From positions 32,271 through 96,270 of the forward strand of contig CBDHYJ010000014.1 in NCBI GenBank assembly GCA_965275905.1: a DNA stretch of 64,000 nucleotides, read 5' to 3'. Under the pieces are notes generated by a model that did not search any database, was not told the origin of the DNA, and was given only the letters and a program-made list of their open reading frames with translations. The first letter of the stretch is position 1, and every line of letters starts with the position of its first letter. The position numbers and the translations under genes were made by a program. Source of the DNA: CBDAQD01 sp965275905 (GTDB lineage Bacteria > Pseudomonadota > Alphaproteobacteria > Rhizobiales > JAJFHC01). Shown piece by piece: positions 26,118-35,744 of the stretch.

Positions 26118-27125
26118 ATGCAGATTCTACGTAACGGATCGAATGGGTCCAGCGCCTGCCGAGGCGCGGCGATCGCTATTGGCAATTTCGATGGCGTTCA
26201 CCGCGGACACCAGAAGGTCCTGCAACTGGCTGACGAGGCTGCGGCTTACCTCCGGGGACCGTCGGCGGCCATGGTGTTCGATCCGCATCCAAGAGCCTTC
26301 TTCCAGCCGGACCGCCCGCTCTTCAAGCTGACCGGTTTCGAGGTGCGTGCCGCGCTTATGGAAGCGCTGGGGCTGGACTGCCTGGTGGTAATGGATTTCG
26401 ACATGGCCCTGTCCCAGCTTCCGGCAGAGAAATTCGTCACCGACATCCTGCTGAACGATCTCGGCGTCGCGCATGTCGTCATCGGTTACAACTTTCACTT
26501 CGGGCAGGGCCGTCGCGGCAATGCCGGGATGTTGCAAAGCATGGCGGACGAACATGGGTTCGGGGTCACGGTCGTCGAACCGGCGACTGCGGAGGACGGC
26601 AGCGAGACGGTGTTCTCGTCGACGCTGATCCGTCAGTGTCTGAGAGAAGGCAGGCCGCGCGATGCCGCCGATCTGCTCGGCTATTGGTGGACGGTTCAGG
26701 GTGAGGTCATCGAAGGCGACAGGCGCGGCCGTACCATCGGCTTCCCGACCGCCAATATCGCGCTTGAAGATGACGCCGCGCCGATGTTGGGCGTCTACGT
26801 CGTGCGCGCCAGACCAACGGACGGTGGTGCCGGCGAAGTGTGGCGGGGTGTTGCCAATGTCGGCCGCAGGCCCACATTCGACAAGGCCGACACCATGCTC
26901 GAAATCCATCTGTTCGACTTCGAGCAGGATATCTACGGGCGCGGGCTGAATGTCGAGTTCATCGAGTTCCTGAGGCCTGAACAGAAGTTTTCCGGCATCG
27001 AGGAACTGACGAAGCAGATAGCAGCCGACAGCGAACGGGCGAGGGCGGTTCACGATGAGATGGCGACCGGCGGCGATCCGATGGCCGAATTCCTGCTCGG
27101 CCGGCGCTTCGACGGGGCCGTCTGA
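26118..27125 (+). CDS. ribF: Bifunctional riboflavin kinase/FAD synthetase
   Basis: The ATG at 26118, with GGAGAG seven bases upstream, gives a 335-residue protein; the frame stays open to 25962 but homology begins here. The N-terminal FAD synthetase has AIGNFDGVHRGHQ and VVIGYNFHFGQGRRGN, and SSTLIRQCLREG follows. The C-terminal riboflavin kinase has GDRRGRTIGFPTANI and GVANVGRRPTF. It turns riboflavin into FMN and FAD. It is upstream of ileS and lspA, the conserved ribF-ileS-lspA order of many proteobacteria. Confidence 0.96.
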   Translation: MQILRNGSNGSSACRGAAIAIGNFDGVHRGHQKVLQLADEAAAYLRGPSAAMVFDPHPRAFFQPDRPLFKLTGFEVRAALMEALGLDCLVVMDFDMALSQLPAEKFVTDILLNDLGVAHVVIGYNFHFGQGRRGNAGMLQSMADEHGFGVTVVEPATAEDGSETVFSSTLIRQCLREGRPRDAADLLGYWWTVQGEVIEGDRRGRTIGFPTANIALEDDAAPMLGVYVVRARPTDGGAGEVWRGVANVGRRPTFDKADTMLEIHLFDFEQDIYGRGLNVEFIEFLRPEQKFSGIEELTKQIAADSERARAVHDEMATGGDPMAEFLLGRRFDGAV

Positions 27126-27255
27126 CCGGCGCCGGATGCCCGTGCGGCAAAGCCGTCGATCTGCTGTGGATTGTTGCCGCCAAGCTTGCTAGAAGACGCC
27201 GACTTCAGACAGCAGAATCTGGCACCAGAATCTGACGCCAATCGCGGACGGTGAA

Positions 27256-30165
27256 ATGACCGACGACACCAAAGACCTGAACGGGCGCGATTATCGCGAA
27301 ACCCTGTTCCTGCCGCAGACCGAATTCCCGATGCGCGCCGGGCTGCCCCAGCGCGAGCCTGAAATTCTTCAGCGCTGGGAGAAACTGGATCTCTACCGGA
27401 AGATGCGCGAAGACGCCGCCGGCCGGGAGAAGTTCGTGCTTCACGACGGCCCGCCCTATGCCAACGGCCATCTTCATCTCGGCCATGCGCTGAACAAGAT
27501 CCTCAAAGACGTCATCACCCGATCGCAGCAGATGATGGGCAAGGACTCCAACTATGTGCCGGGCTGGGACTGCCACGGCCTCCCGATCGAATGGAAGATC
27601 GAGGAGAAGTACCGCGACGCGGGCAAGAATAAGGACGAGGTCCCGATCAACGATTTCCGCAAGGAATGCCGTGACTTTGCGGATCACTGGATCGATGTGC
27701 AGCGCGAGGAGTTCAAGCGTCTGGGCGTCGTGGGCGACTGGGAGAATCCCTACACGACCATGGGTTTCCATGCCGAGGCGGTGATCGCGCGCGAGCTCCT
27801 GAAATTCGCCGAATCCGGGCAGTTGTATCGCGGTTCCAAGCCGGTCATGTGGTCGGTGGTGGAAAAGACCGCGCTGGCCGAGGCCGAGATCGAGTATCAC
27901 GACTACGTTTCCGACACGATCTGGGTGAGGTTCCCGATCACCGACGGGCCCGCGGATCTCGAGGGCGCCAGCGTCGTGATCTGGACCACCACGCCCTGGA
28001 CCATCCCCGGCAACCGGGCGATCTGCTATTCGCCGAGAATTGACTATGGCCTCTACGAGGTCACCGCGGCGGCTGACGACAACTGGGCGGTTGCCGGTGA
28101 CAAGCTGGTTATCGCCGACGCCCTGGTGGCGGAAGTCATGAATGCGGCGCGCGTGGACGCTTACGAGCGCCGCGCCGATGTCGATCCGTCGACCATAAAG
28201 CTCTGCGCTCATCCATGGCGGGGGCGCGGCTATGACTTCGACGTGCCGCTGTTCGGCGGCGACCATGTCACCGACGATGCCGGTACCGGATTCGTGCATA
28301 CCGCGCCGGGACACGGTTCGGACGACTTCGAAATCTGGATGGCGAATGAATCCGCCCTCAAGGCGGCGGGCATCGATCACACGATCCCGTTCACGGTGAA
28401 CGCGGACGGTATGTTCACGCGGGAGGCGCCTGGCTTCGAAGGCAAGAGCGTCATCACGTCTGAAGGCAAGAAGGGCGACGCCAATCAGGCCGTCATCGAA
28501 GCTCTGGTCGACTCGGGAGCGATTGTGGCGCGCGGCCGTCTGACCCACCAGTATCCGCACTCCTGGCGGTCGAAAAAGCCGATCATCTTCCGCAACACCC
28601 CGCAGTGGTTCATCGGCATGGGTGACGATCAGGGATCGGATGGCCTGCGGGAGAAGGCCCTGAAGTCGATAGACGAGACACGGTTCGTGCCGCCCTCCGG
28701 ACAGCGCCGTCTTCGCTCCATGATCGAGCAGCGGCCGGACTGGGTGATCTCGCGCCAGCGTGCCTGGGGCGTTCCGATCTGCGTTTTCGTGAACCGGAAC
28801 ACCGGCGAGGTTCTGGTGAACGAGGCTGTCAATGCGCGCATCATCGATGCGTTCGAGTCAGAAGGCGCTGACGCCTGGTTTGCAGACGGTGCCGCCGAGA
28901 GATTTCTCGGTAACGAGTTCGATGCCGCGGAATGGGAGCAGGTTCGGGACATTCTCGACGTCTGGTTCGATTCAGGATCCACCCATGCGTTCTGTCTGGA
29001 GGAGCGCGAGGACCTGATGTGGCCCGCGTCGGTCTATCTCGAAGGCAGCGACCAGCATCGCGGCTGGTTCCACTCCTCGCTGCTCGAATCCTGCGGCACG
29101 CGCGGCCGCGCGCCGTACGACGCCGTCGTGACCCACGGCTTCTTCGTCAACGAGGATGGCCGCAAGATGTCGAAGTCGGAAGGCAACGCGGTGGCGCCGC
29201 AGAAGGTCATGGACCAGCAGGGCGCGGATATCCTCCGACTGTGGGTCATGAGTTCGGACTACACCGAAGAGATCAGCATCGGCCCGGAAATCCTCAAGAG
29301 CAATGTTGATGCCTATCGCAAGCTGCGCAACACCATGCGTTTCCTGCTTGGCAACCTGCACGGGTTCACCGAAGAAGAGCGCGTCGATCCGTCGGAGATG
29401 CCGGAATTGGAACGCTATATGCTGCATCAGGTGGCCGATCTCGACCGGGTGGTGCGTTCGGCATATGACGACTTTGACTTCCGGCGCATATTCTCCCGGC
29501 TGTTCAACTTCGCCACCATCGACCTTTCCGCGTTCTATTTCGACATCCGCAAGGACGCCCTTTACTGCGATCCCGCGGACAGCAATGTACGGCGGTCTTG
29601 CCGGACCGTGCTCGATACGCTGTTTCAGTCGCTGACGGCATGGCTCGCACCGATGCTGTGCTTCACCATGGAGGAAGTCTGGTTCGCGCGGTATCCGGAC
29701 GAGGGCGGTTCGGTGCACTTGCGCCAGTTCCCCGAAGTGCCGGGAGACTGGCGGGATGACGCGCTGGCGGAAAAATGGCGTCAGATTCGCCAGCTGCGCC
29801 GCGTAGTGACTGGCGCGCTCGAGGTTGAGCGCAGGGAAAAGCGCATCGGCTCGAGCCTTGAAGCGGCGCCGACGGTGTATGTCACCGCGCCCGGCTATAT
29901 CGAGGCCATGAACGGCATCGACCTTGCCGAAATCGCGATCACGAGCCAGGCCAGCCTTGTCGAGGGCGATGCGCCCGCAGACGCGTTCAGGCTCGAAGAT
30001 GTCGAGGGCGTCGCCGTGGTTCCGGGCCGCGCCGAGGGCAGCAAATGCGCGCGATCGTGGAAGATCTCGCCGGATGTCGGCTCTGATTCGGATTATCCGG
30101 ATCTGACGCCGCGCGACGCCGAGGCGGTGCGACAGTACGACGCGCGGGCCACGGAGTCCGTATAA
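27256..30165 (+). CDS. ileS: Isoleucine--tRNA ligase
   Basis: The 969-residue class I synthetase has the HIGH motif in PPYANGHLHLGHALNK (about residues 62-77) and the KMSKS motif in GRKMSKSEGNAV (about 635). The editing domain lies between (VVIWTTTPWTIPGNRAI, GTGFVHTAPGHGSDDF). The C-terminal anticodon-binding part is followed by a shortened tail that lacks an obvious zinc finger (no Cys cluster). It charges tRNA-Ile and clears Val-tRNA. Its stop overlaps the lspA start (TAATG). Confidence 0.97.
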   Translation: MTDDTKDLNGRDYRETLFLPQTEFPMRAGLPQREPEILQRWEKLDLYRKMREDAAGREKFVLHDGPPYANGHLHLGHALNKILKDVITRSQQMMGKDSNYVPGWDCHGLPIEWKIEEKYRDAGKNKDEVPINDFRKECRDFADHWIDVQREEFKRLGVVGDWENPYTTMGFHAEAVIARELLKFAESGQLYRGSKPVMWSVVEKTALAEAEIEYHDYVSDTIWVRFPITDGPADLEGASVVIWTTTPWTIPGNRAICYSPRIDYGLYEVTAAADDNWAVAGDKLVIADALVAEVMNAARVDAYERRADVDPSTIKLCAHPWRGRGYDFDVPLFGGDHVTDDAGTGFVHTAPGHGSDDFEIWMANESALKAAGIDHTIPFTVNADGMFTREAPGFEGKSVITSEGKKGDANQAVIEALVDSGAIVARGRLTHQYPHSWRSKKPIIFRNTPQWFIGMGDDQGSDGLREKALKSIDETRFVPPSGQRRLRSMIEQRPDWVISRQRAWGVPICVFVNRNTGEVLVNEAVNARIIDAFESEGADAWFADGAAERFLGNEFDAAEWEQVRDILDVWFDSGSTHAFCLEEREDLMWPASVYLEGSDQHRGWFHSSLLESCGTRGRAPYDAVVTHGFFVNEDGRKMSKSEGNAVAPQKVMDQQGADILRLWVMSSDYTEEISIGPEILKSNVDAYRKLRNTMRFLLGNLHGFTEEERVDPSEMPELERYMLHQVADLDRVVRSAYDDFDFRRIFSRLFNFATIDLSAFYFDIRKDALYCDPADSNVRRSCRTVLDTLFQSLTAWLAPMLCFTMEEVWFARYPDEGGSVHLRQFPEVPGDWRDDALAEKWRQIRQLRRVVTGALEVERREKRIGSSLEAAPTVYVTAPGYIEAMNGIDLAEIAITSQASLVEGDAPADAFRLEDVEGVAVVPGRAEGSKCARSWKISPDVGSDSDYPDLTPRDAEAVRQYDARATESV

Positions 30166-30683
30166 TGGCGGACGCCGCCCCGGAGCACGGTATGGCAGAC
30201 CGAAAGTCGTACACGAGGCTCGGGCTCGCCGTTGCGGCTGCCGCGTTTCTGATCGATCAGGCGCATAAATGGTGGATGCTCGAAGTGTTCGGCATCGCCG
30301 AGCGCGGTCTTGTCACCGTCACGCCATTCCTTGATCTGGTCCTGCTCTGGAACAAGGGCATCAGTTATGGCCTTTTTCCGCAGGATTCCCGGGCCGGGCA
30401 GTTGCTGCTGCTGGCGGTGTCACTGGTTATCGTGGTGGTTCTTCTGGTGTGGCTCGCGCGGGCGACGCAGGCGCTCATTGCGGTTGCGGTCGGCCTGGTC
30501 ATAGGCGGGGCGCTCGGAAATGCCCTGGACCGCGTCGTCCATGGCGCTGTTGCCGATTTTTTCAGCTTCCACGCCTTCGGATTCCACTGGTATGTTTTTA
30601 ACCTCGCCGACGTTGCGATTGTTGCCGGTGTCGCATTGCTGTTGTATGACTCTCTTATAGGGACGAAACAGACTGCAGAATAA
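30165..30683 (+). CDS. lspA: Lipoprotein signal peptidase
   Basis: The 172-residue protein has four transmembrane segments and the aspartic protease pair: Asp in GNALDRVVHGAVADFF and Asp in FNLADVAI. It cleaves prolipoprotein signal peptides in the inner membrane. The ATG at 30165 shares a base with the ileS stop; a second ATG at 30192 (MADRKSYTRLG) could be the true start. A lipoprotein gene follows. Confidence 0.96.
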   Translation: MADAAPEHGMADRKSYTRLGLAVAAAAFLIDQAHKWWMLEVFGIAERGLVTVTPFLDLVLLWNKGISYGLFPQDSRAGQLLLLAVSLVIVVVLLVWLARATQALIAVAVGLVIGGALGNALDRVVHGAVADFFSFHAFGFHWYVFNLADVAIVAGVALLLYDSLIGTKQTAE

Positions 30684-30814
30684 TGCCCGTTTTCAACGAC
30701 TTGCAGTCCACATTTCGCCACAAAATGGCGGGATGATTGATTCGGTCGCTATCCGGAGGCGCTAGGTTGGGGAAAGCGCTGGTCCGGGGCGAAGTCGTGC
30801 GGGCAGGGAGAGCA

Positions 30815-31327
30815 ATGAAAGTGTTCAGCAGAGTAGTTCCCCTTGGCGCCCTCGTGGTGGTCGCCCTTCCGCTTGCCGCATGTTCCACGGACGGCTTCCG
30901 TGAAGCTGTCGGCCTGTCCAAGACGGCCCCCGACGAGACCCAGGTTTCGACCAGCCAGCCGCTGGCCATGCCGCCCGACTACGCGCTCAGGCCGCCGGTC
31001 GAGCGGGTAGAGCCGGTTGAGGCGCCGACGCCGACTCCAGCCACCGCTGCTGCGACCCAGACGGCGAGCCTGCAGAGCGCGCCGTCGCCCGTTCCGTCTC
31101 CGACGCCAGGGGGCGCGACGCCGCAGGCCGGGGCCGATGGCCAGACGCCGGCTGCGGGTGAGGAGAACAAGAACCCTTACGGTATCTCCAAGACCAATCC
31201 GGACGGGACACCGAAGACGGCAAAGCAGATCCAGGAAGAAGCGCGGCAGATCAAGATCGCCCGCGAAAAGGCCAAGAACCCGAATTACGGGACCTGGAAG
31301 AACCTGCTGGGCGTCATCTGGGACTGA
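30815..31327 (+). CDS. DUF3035 lipoprotein (BamF-like)
   Basis: The 170-residue protein starts at 30815 after AGGGAGA and has a lipoprotein signal with lipobox LAAC (Cys23). The DUF3035 signature follows: APDETQVSTSQPLAMPPDYALRPP (about residues 38-60), then a Pro/Ala/Thr-rich linker and a basic helix. In Caulobacter, a protein of this family (BamF) is part of the outer-membrane BAM complex. The same role is inferred here. It follows lspA and precedes two M16 peptidases. Confidence 0.85.
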   Translation: MKVFSRVVPLGALVVVALPLAACSTDGFREAVGLSKTAPDETQVSTSQPLAMPPDYALRPPVERVEPVEAPTPTPATAAATQTASLQSAPSPVPSPTPGGATPQAGADGQTPAAGEENKNPYGISKTNPDGTPKTAKQIQEEARQIKIAREKAKNPNYGTWKNLLGVIWD

Positions 31328-31514
31328 CCGGGCGAGGCTCGGAGGATCCGGCAGGCAGCTGGATTGTCATCACCGTAAAATTACAAAACTTTAAGCCCGC
31401 GCCGGCTTGAGCCGGTGTAGGATCACCCTACCTTCAGGGAGGGGGTACACCGTCCCTGCGCCGCGTCTTTTGAATGACGCTCCGGTTCCATCAGTATTGG
31501 GAGATCTTGCCGCA

Positions 31515-32921
31515 ATGAGATTCGCATTTTCAAGCGGTCGCCTGGCCGTCCGTCGTGCGTTCGGCAGTTTTGGAGTCGTTGTCGCGACGATGCTGTCAGC
31601 CGCGGTCCTGCAGGGATCTCCTGCGCTGGCCATCGGCCCGAAGGTCACGGACTTCGAACTTGGAAACGGAATGAAGGTCGTGGTGATCCCCGACACGCGT
31701 GCACCGGTCGTCACCCACATGGTGTGGTACCGGGTTGGCGGCGCTGACGAAGGACCCGGCAAGTCGGGCATCGCGCATTTCCTCGAGCACCTGATGTTCA
31801 AGGGCACGAAGACGATTCCCCCCGGCGAATTCTCGAAGATTGTCGCGCGCAATGGCGGCAGGGACAACGCCTTCACGTCCCTCGACTACACCGGCTATTT
31901 TCAGCGTGTCGCCAAGGACCGGCTGCCCCTCGTCATGGAACTTGAAGCGGACCGGATGACCAATCTCGTGTTGACGGACAAGGAAGTGGTGCCTGAGCGC
32001 GATGTGGTCCTGGAAGAGCGCCGCACCCGCACGGAGAACAATCCGCAGGCGAGGTTGCGCGAGCAGATGAACGCCGCGTTCTATCTTTCTCATCCCTACG
32101 GCAACCCCGTGATCGGATGGCCCCACGAGATCAAGGCGCTGAACCGGGAAGATGCACTTGAATTCTATGAGCGTTTCTATACGCCGAACAATGCCATCCT
32201 TATTGTCGCCGGCGATGTCACGGCGGACGAGGTGAAGACACTCGCCGAGAAGCATTACGGCGTCATCCCGCGCCGGGCCGAACCGGGCCCGCGCGTCCGG
32301 ATCCAGGAACCGCGCCACGAGGCTGCGATTCGTGTCACCCTGGCGGATCCGCGCGCAACCGGCGAGGTCATGCAGCGTTCCTATCTCACCGAAAGCTATG
32401 CGACCGCGAAACCGGGCGAAGCCGAGGCGCTGGATGTGCTCAGCGACATTCTCGGCGGCGGCACCACCAGTCGGCTCTATGAAACCTTGGTGGTAAAGGA
32501 AAAGGTCGCCGCGGCGGTCGGCGGGTTCTACGCCGGCGACGGTCTCGATAGCGGCCGTTTCGGCATATACGGTGTCGCAGCGAACGGAAAGCCCGTCGCC
32601 GCTGTTGAAGAGGGCATCGACCGTGTTCTTGCCCGGATCCTGAAGGACGGTGTCACAGAAGAAGAGGTCAAGCGCTCGAAGAACCGTCTCGTGGCCGAGG
32701 CCATCTATGCCCAGGACAGCCAATCGTTCCTGGCACGGATATACGGCGTGGCGCTGACGACGGGCCAGACCGTCAAGGACGTGCAGGAATGGCCTGACAG
32801 GATCCGTGCCGTTACGCGCGAGCAGGTAAACGAAGTGGCACGCAAGGTGCTGAATATCGAGCAGTCGGTGACCGGCATACTGCTGCCCAAAGCCAAAGCT
32901 GCAAACGAGAACAAGTCATGA
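31515..32921 (+). CDS. M16 zinc peptidase, catalytic subunit, exported
   Basis: The ATG at 31515 gives 468 residues with a signal peptide ending near PALA-IGP. The inverted zinc motif HFLEH (in SGIAHFLEHLMFKGT) and the downstream Glu in VVLEERRTRTENNP are intact, so it should be an active M16 (insulinase-type) peptidase in the periplasm. The C-terminal domain carries LGGGTTSRLYETLVVKEK. It overlaps the next M16 gene by four bases (ATGA); such pairs act as heterodimers. Confidence 0.93.
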   Translation: MRFAFSSGRLAVRRAFGSFGVVVATMLSAAVLQGSPALAIGPKVTDFELGNGMKVVVIPDTRAPVVTHMVWYRVGGADEGPGKSGIAHFLEHLMFKGTKTIPPGEFSKIVARNGGRDNAFTSLDYTGYFQRVAKDRLPLVMELEADRMTNLVLTDKEVVPERDVVLEERRTRTENNPQARLREQMNAAFYLSHPYGNPVIGWPHEIKALNREDALEFYERFYTPNNAILIVAGDVTADEVKTLAEKHYGVIPRRAEPGPRVRIQEPRHEAAIRVTLADPRATGEVMQRSYLTESYATAKPGEAEALDVLSDILGGGTTSRLYETLVVKEKVAAAVGGFYAGDGLDSGRFGIYGVAANGKPVAAVEEGIDRVLARILKDGVTEEEVKRSKNRLVAEAIYAQDSQSFLARIYGVALTTGQTVKDVQEWPDRIRAVTREQVNEVARKVLNIEQSVTGILLPKAKAANENKS

Positions 32922-34282
32922 GGCGGGCCGAAATGACGATGAATTCTGCAACCCGTATCGCAGCCGTCCTGATTGTAGCCGTGGCGCTTCAGGTCGGCTT
33001 TACCCGCCTCGCCGAGGCGATGAAGATCCAGGATGTCCGGTCACCTGGCGGCATCGAGGCATGGCTGGTCGAGGACAGTTCGATTCCCATCATTTCCATG
33101 CGCTTTGCCTTCGCGGGCGGTACGTCGCAGGACCCGGGCGGGAAACTCGGTCTCGTGAACATGCTCAGCGCCCTGCTCGACGAGGGCGCCGGCGATATGG
33201 ACTCCCAGGCATTCCAGCGGCGCATGCTGGACCTGAACATGCGGATGTCGTTTACCGCCAGCCGGGACAATTTCCTGGGCCGCTTCCAGACACTGACCGA
33301 AAACCGCGATGCGTCCTTCGAGATGCTGCGGCTGGCCCTGAACGAGCCGCGCTTCGACGCCGCGCCGGTTGACCGTATCCGGTCGCAATTGCTTGTCAGC
33401 ATCGCGCGCAAGAAACAGGACCCCAACACCGTGGCGGCCCTGACCTGGATGAAACTCGCTTTCGGCGATCATCCCTACAGCCGCCCGTCGGACGGGACGA
33501 TGGATTCGGTAAAGGCGATTACGCCTGACGATCTGCGGGCGATGGCCGGCCGGCTGTTCTCCACCGGCACGATCAAGATCGCCGTCGTTGGCGATATTGA
33601 CGCGGAGACACTCGGGACGCTGCTCGACAAGACCTTTGGCACGCTGTCGTCCGAGCGCAAGGTCGAGGAGGTCGCCGAGGCGACCATCGCGTCCGGCCCG
33701 ATCCAGAAGATCATCGACATGAACATCCCGCAGAGCGTGATCCAGTTCGGGCACGCCGGCTTCAAGCGCGCAGACAAGGATTTCGTTCCGGCCTACGTGC
33801 TCAACTACATTCTCGGTGGCGGCGGGTTCAACTCGCGGCTGACCACCGAGGTGCGCGAGAAGCGCGGGCTGAGCTATTCGGTCTACAGCTACCTCTCGCC
33901 GCTCGACCAGGCGGGCCTGTTTCTCGGCGGCGCGGCAACCCGCAACGACCGGGCCGCCAAGAGCCTGGAGATTATCCGCAAGGAACTGGAGCGGATGGCA
34001 AAGGACGGCCCGACCGAGACCGAACTGGCCAATGCGAAGACGTACCTGACAGGGTCATACGCGCTCAGGTTCGACTCCAGTGTCAAGATTGCCGGCCAGC
34101 TTCTGGGCATCCAGCTTGAAGACCTGGGCATCGACTACACCGACAAGCGCAATGGTCTGATCGAGGCGGTTTCGATCGCCGACATCAAGCGCGTGGCGCA
34201 ACGGCTGCTCAAGCCCGAGAACCTGATCGTTACTATTGTCGGCAAGCCGGTGGGCCTCAAAACCGAGGGAACCGACGGATAA
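32918..34282 (+). CDS. M16 peptidase-like protein, non-catalytic partner
   Basis: The 454-residue protein has the M16 fold and a signal peptide (about residues 8-30), but no HxxEH: the matching place reads KLGLVNMLSALLDEGAG. It keeps the C-terminal substrate-contact segment (EVREKRGLSYSVYSYLSP). It is therefore most likely the inactive partner of the upstream M16 peptidase, as in mitochondrial processing peptidase-like pairs. The ATG at 32918 overlaps the upstream stop; ATG 32933 is another option. Confidence 0.9.
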   Translation: MRRAEMTMNSATRIAAVLIVAVALQVGFTRLAEAMKIQDVRSPGGIEAWLVEDSSIPIISMRFAFAGGTSQDPGGKLGLVNMLSALLDEGAGDMDSQAFQRRMLDLNMRMSFTASRDNFLGRFQTLTENRDASFEMLRLALNEPRFDAAPVDRIRSQLLVSIARKKQDPNTVAALTWMKLAFGDHPYSRPSDGTMDSVKAITPDDLRAMAGRLFSTGTIKIAVVGDIDAETLGTLLDKTFGTLSSERKVEEVAEATIASGPIQKIIDMNIPQSVIQFGHAGFKRADKDFVPAYVLNYILGGGGFNSRLTTEVREKRGLSYSVYSYLSPLDQAGLFLGGAATRNDRAAKSLEIIRKELERMAKDGPTETELANAKTYLTGSYALRFDSSVKIAGQLLGIQLEDLGIDYTDKRNGLIEAVSIADIKRVAQRLLKPENLIVTIVGKPVGLKTEGTDG

Positions 34283-34304
34283 CGGGCGGATAAGCCCGTT
34301 TCTG
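34281..34304 (+). terminator. Weak hairpin after the M16 pair
   Basis: AACGGGC (34281-34287) pairs with GCCCGTT (34294-34300) around loop GGATAA and is followed by TCTG. It starts within the stop codon. The short T-run makes it a weak terminator at best. Confidence 0.45.
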
Positions 34305-34374
34305 CGGCCGGTTGGCCTGTTCGTCCGGCGACTCCTTTGTTAACGTCTTCGGCGACGAACGGACCGAGTCGCCC

Positions 34375-35694
34375 ATGCCCTATAGCCAGTCGACCGAACT
34401 CTGCCTGGACACCGCAGCCGGAACCGGAGGCCTGACAAGACAGGCCCTCGACGAAGCGGTGGAAAGCGCGCGGCCGGCATTCGAGTGGCTCAAGGCCGCA
34501 CATCGTGACGCCACGCTTCCACTGCTTGGCCTGCCGGGGCGGACCGACGACCTGGATCAGGGACGCAGGGCCGTCGAGCAACTCGCCCGCGGCGCCACGG
34601 ACATTGTTATGCTCGGCACCGGCGGCTCGAGCCTCGGCGCACAGGCGCTCGACTGTTTCGCGCAATGGCGGTTCCGCGGCGAAGCCTCGCCGGAGGCTCT
34701 GCTCCCGGTGCTGCATTTCACCGACAATCTCGATCCGCACAGCATGGCGCATCTGCTGCGCACGCTCGATCTCAAGACCACCGGATTCCTGGTGATCTCG
34801 AAGTCCGGCGGCACGCCGGAAACGATCATGCAGATGCTGGCGGTACTCGATGCGCTGAAGAACTCCGGCCTCGACTGGAATGCCGAACATCATCTCCTCG
34901 CCATCACCGACCCGGGCGGCGACGAGTCCAGCGCGCTCAGGCATCTCTGTGCCCAGCACCACATCCCCGTGCTCGAGCACGAGCCGGGCATCGGCGGGCG
35001 CTACTCCGTTCTCTCCAACGTCGGCATGGTTCCGGCCGAACTCATGGGCCTCGACACGGCGGCGGTCCGCGCCGGTGCCGGAGAGGTGATCGACGCGCTG
35101 GCCGTCGCTGAGGGCCCGGCGGACTTCGCCCCGGCCGTCGGTGCCGCGCTCCATCACGCCCTGCGCGAGATGCGCGGAATCACGACGACGGTCTTCATGC
35201 CCTATGCCGACCGGCTGCGCCTGTTCTCAAGCTGGTTCGCCCAGCTCTGGGCCGAAAGCCTCGGCAAGGGGGGTAACGGAACGACGCCGGTGGCCGCGGC
35301 CGGGCCTGTGGACCAGCACAGCCAGCTCCAGCTCTACCTTGATGGTCCGGCGGACAAGTACATCACAATTCTGATGCTCGACGCCGCGGGCACTGGCCCG
35401 CGCATCGACGAGGCCTATCTTAACGATGCCCATGTCGGGTATCTTGCCGGTCATACCATCGGCGATCTGGTTGACTGCGAACAGCGCGCGACCGCCGAGA
35501 CTCTCGCGGACAACGGCCGGCCTGTCCGGATTATCCGTCTTCCGGAATTGACCGAACGCGCCATGGGCGCGCTGTTCATGCATTTCATGCTTGAGACCAT
35601 CATTGCGGGTAAACTGCTGGGCGTCGATCCGTTCGACCAGCCTGCCGTCGAACAGGGCAAGGTGCTGGCGCGCGAATATCTGGCGCAGTTGTAG
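34375..35694 (+). CDS. pgi: Glucose-6-phosphate isomerase
   Basis: The 439-residue protein has two SIS domains: MLGTGGSSLGAQAL near residue 79 and ISKSGGTPETI near 142. The PGI signatures ESLGKGGNGTTPVAA and DQHSQLQLYLDGP follow. It interconverts glucose-6-phosphate and fructose-6-phosphate in the cytoplasm. It is about 100 residues shorter than the E. coli enzyme, as in some alphaproteobacterial versions. The chosen ATG at 34375 has a modest upstream site. Confidence 0.92.
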   Translation: MPYSQSTELCLDTAAGTGGLTRQALDEAVESARPAFEWLKAAHRDATLPLLGLPGRTDDLDQGRRAVEQLARGATDIVMLGTGGSSLGAQALDCFAQWRFRGEASPEALLPVLHFTDNLDPHSMAHLLRTLDLKTTGFLVISKSGGTPETIMQMLAVLDALKNSGLDWNAEHHLLAITDPGGDESSALRHLCAQHHIPVLEHEPGIGGRYSVLSNVGMVPAELMGLDTAAVRAGAGEVIDALAVAEGPADFAPAVGAALHHALREMRGITTTVFMPYADRLRLFSSWFAQLWAESLGKGGNGTTPVAAAGPVDQHSQLQLYLDGPADKYITILMLDAAGTGPRIDEAYLNDAHVGYLAGHTIGDLVDCEQRATAETLADNGRPVRIIRLPELTERAMGALFMHFMLETIIAGKLLGVDPFDQPAVEQGKVLAREYLAQL

Positions 35695-35744
35695 CGCCGG
35701 CGCCGCAGGACGCGGTGCGGTGAAGACACCGCCTGGAGGCCGAT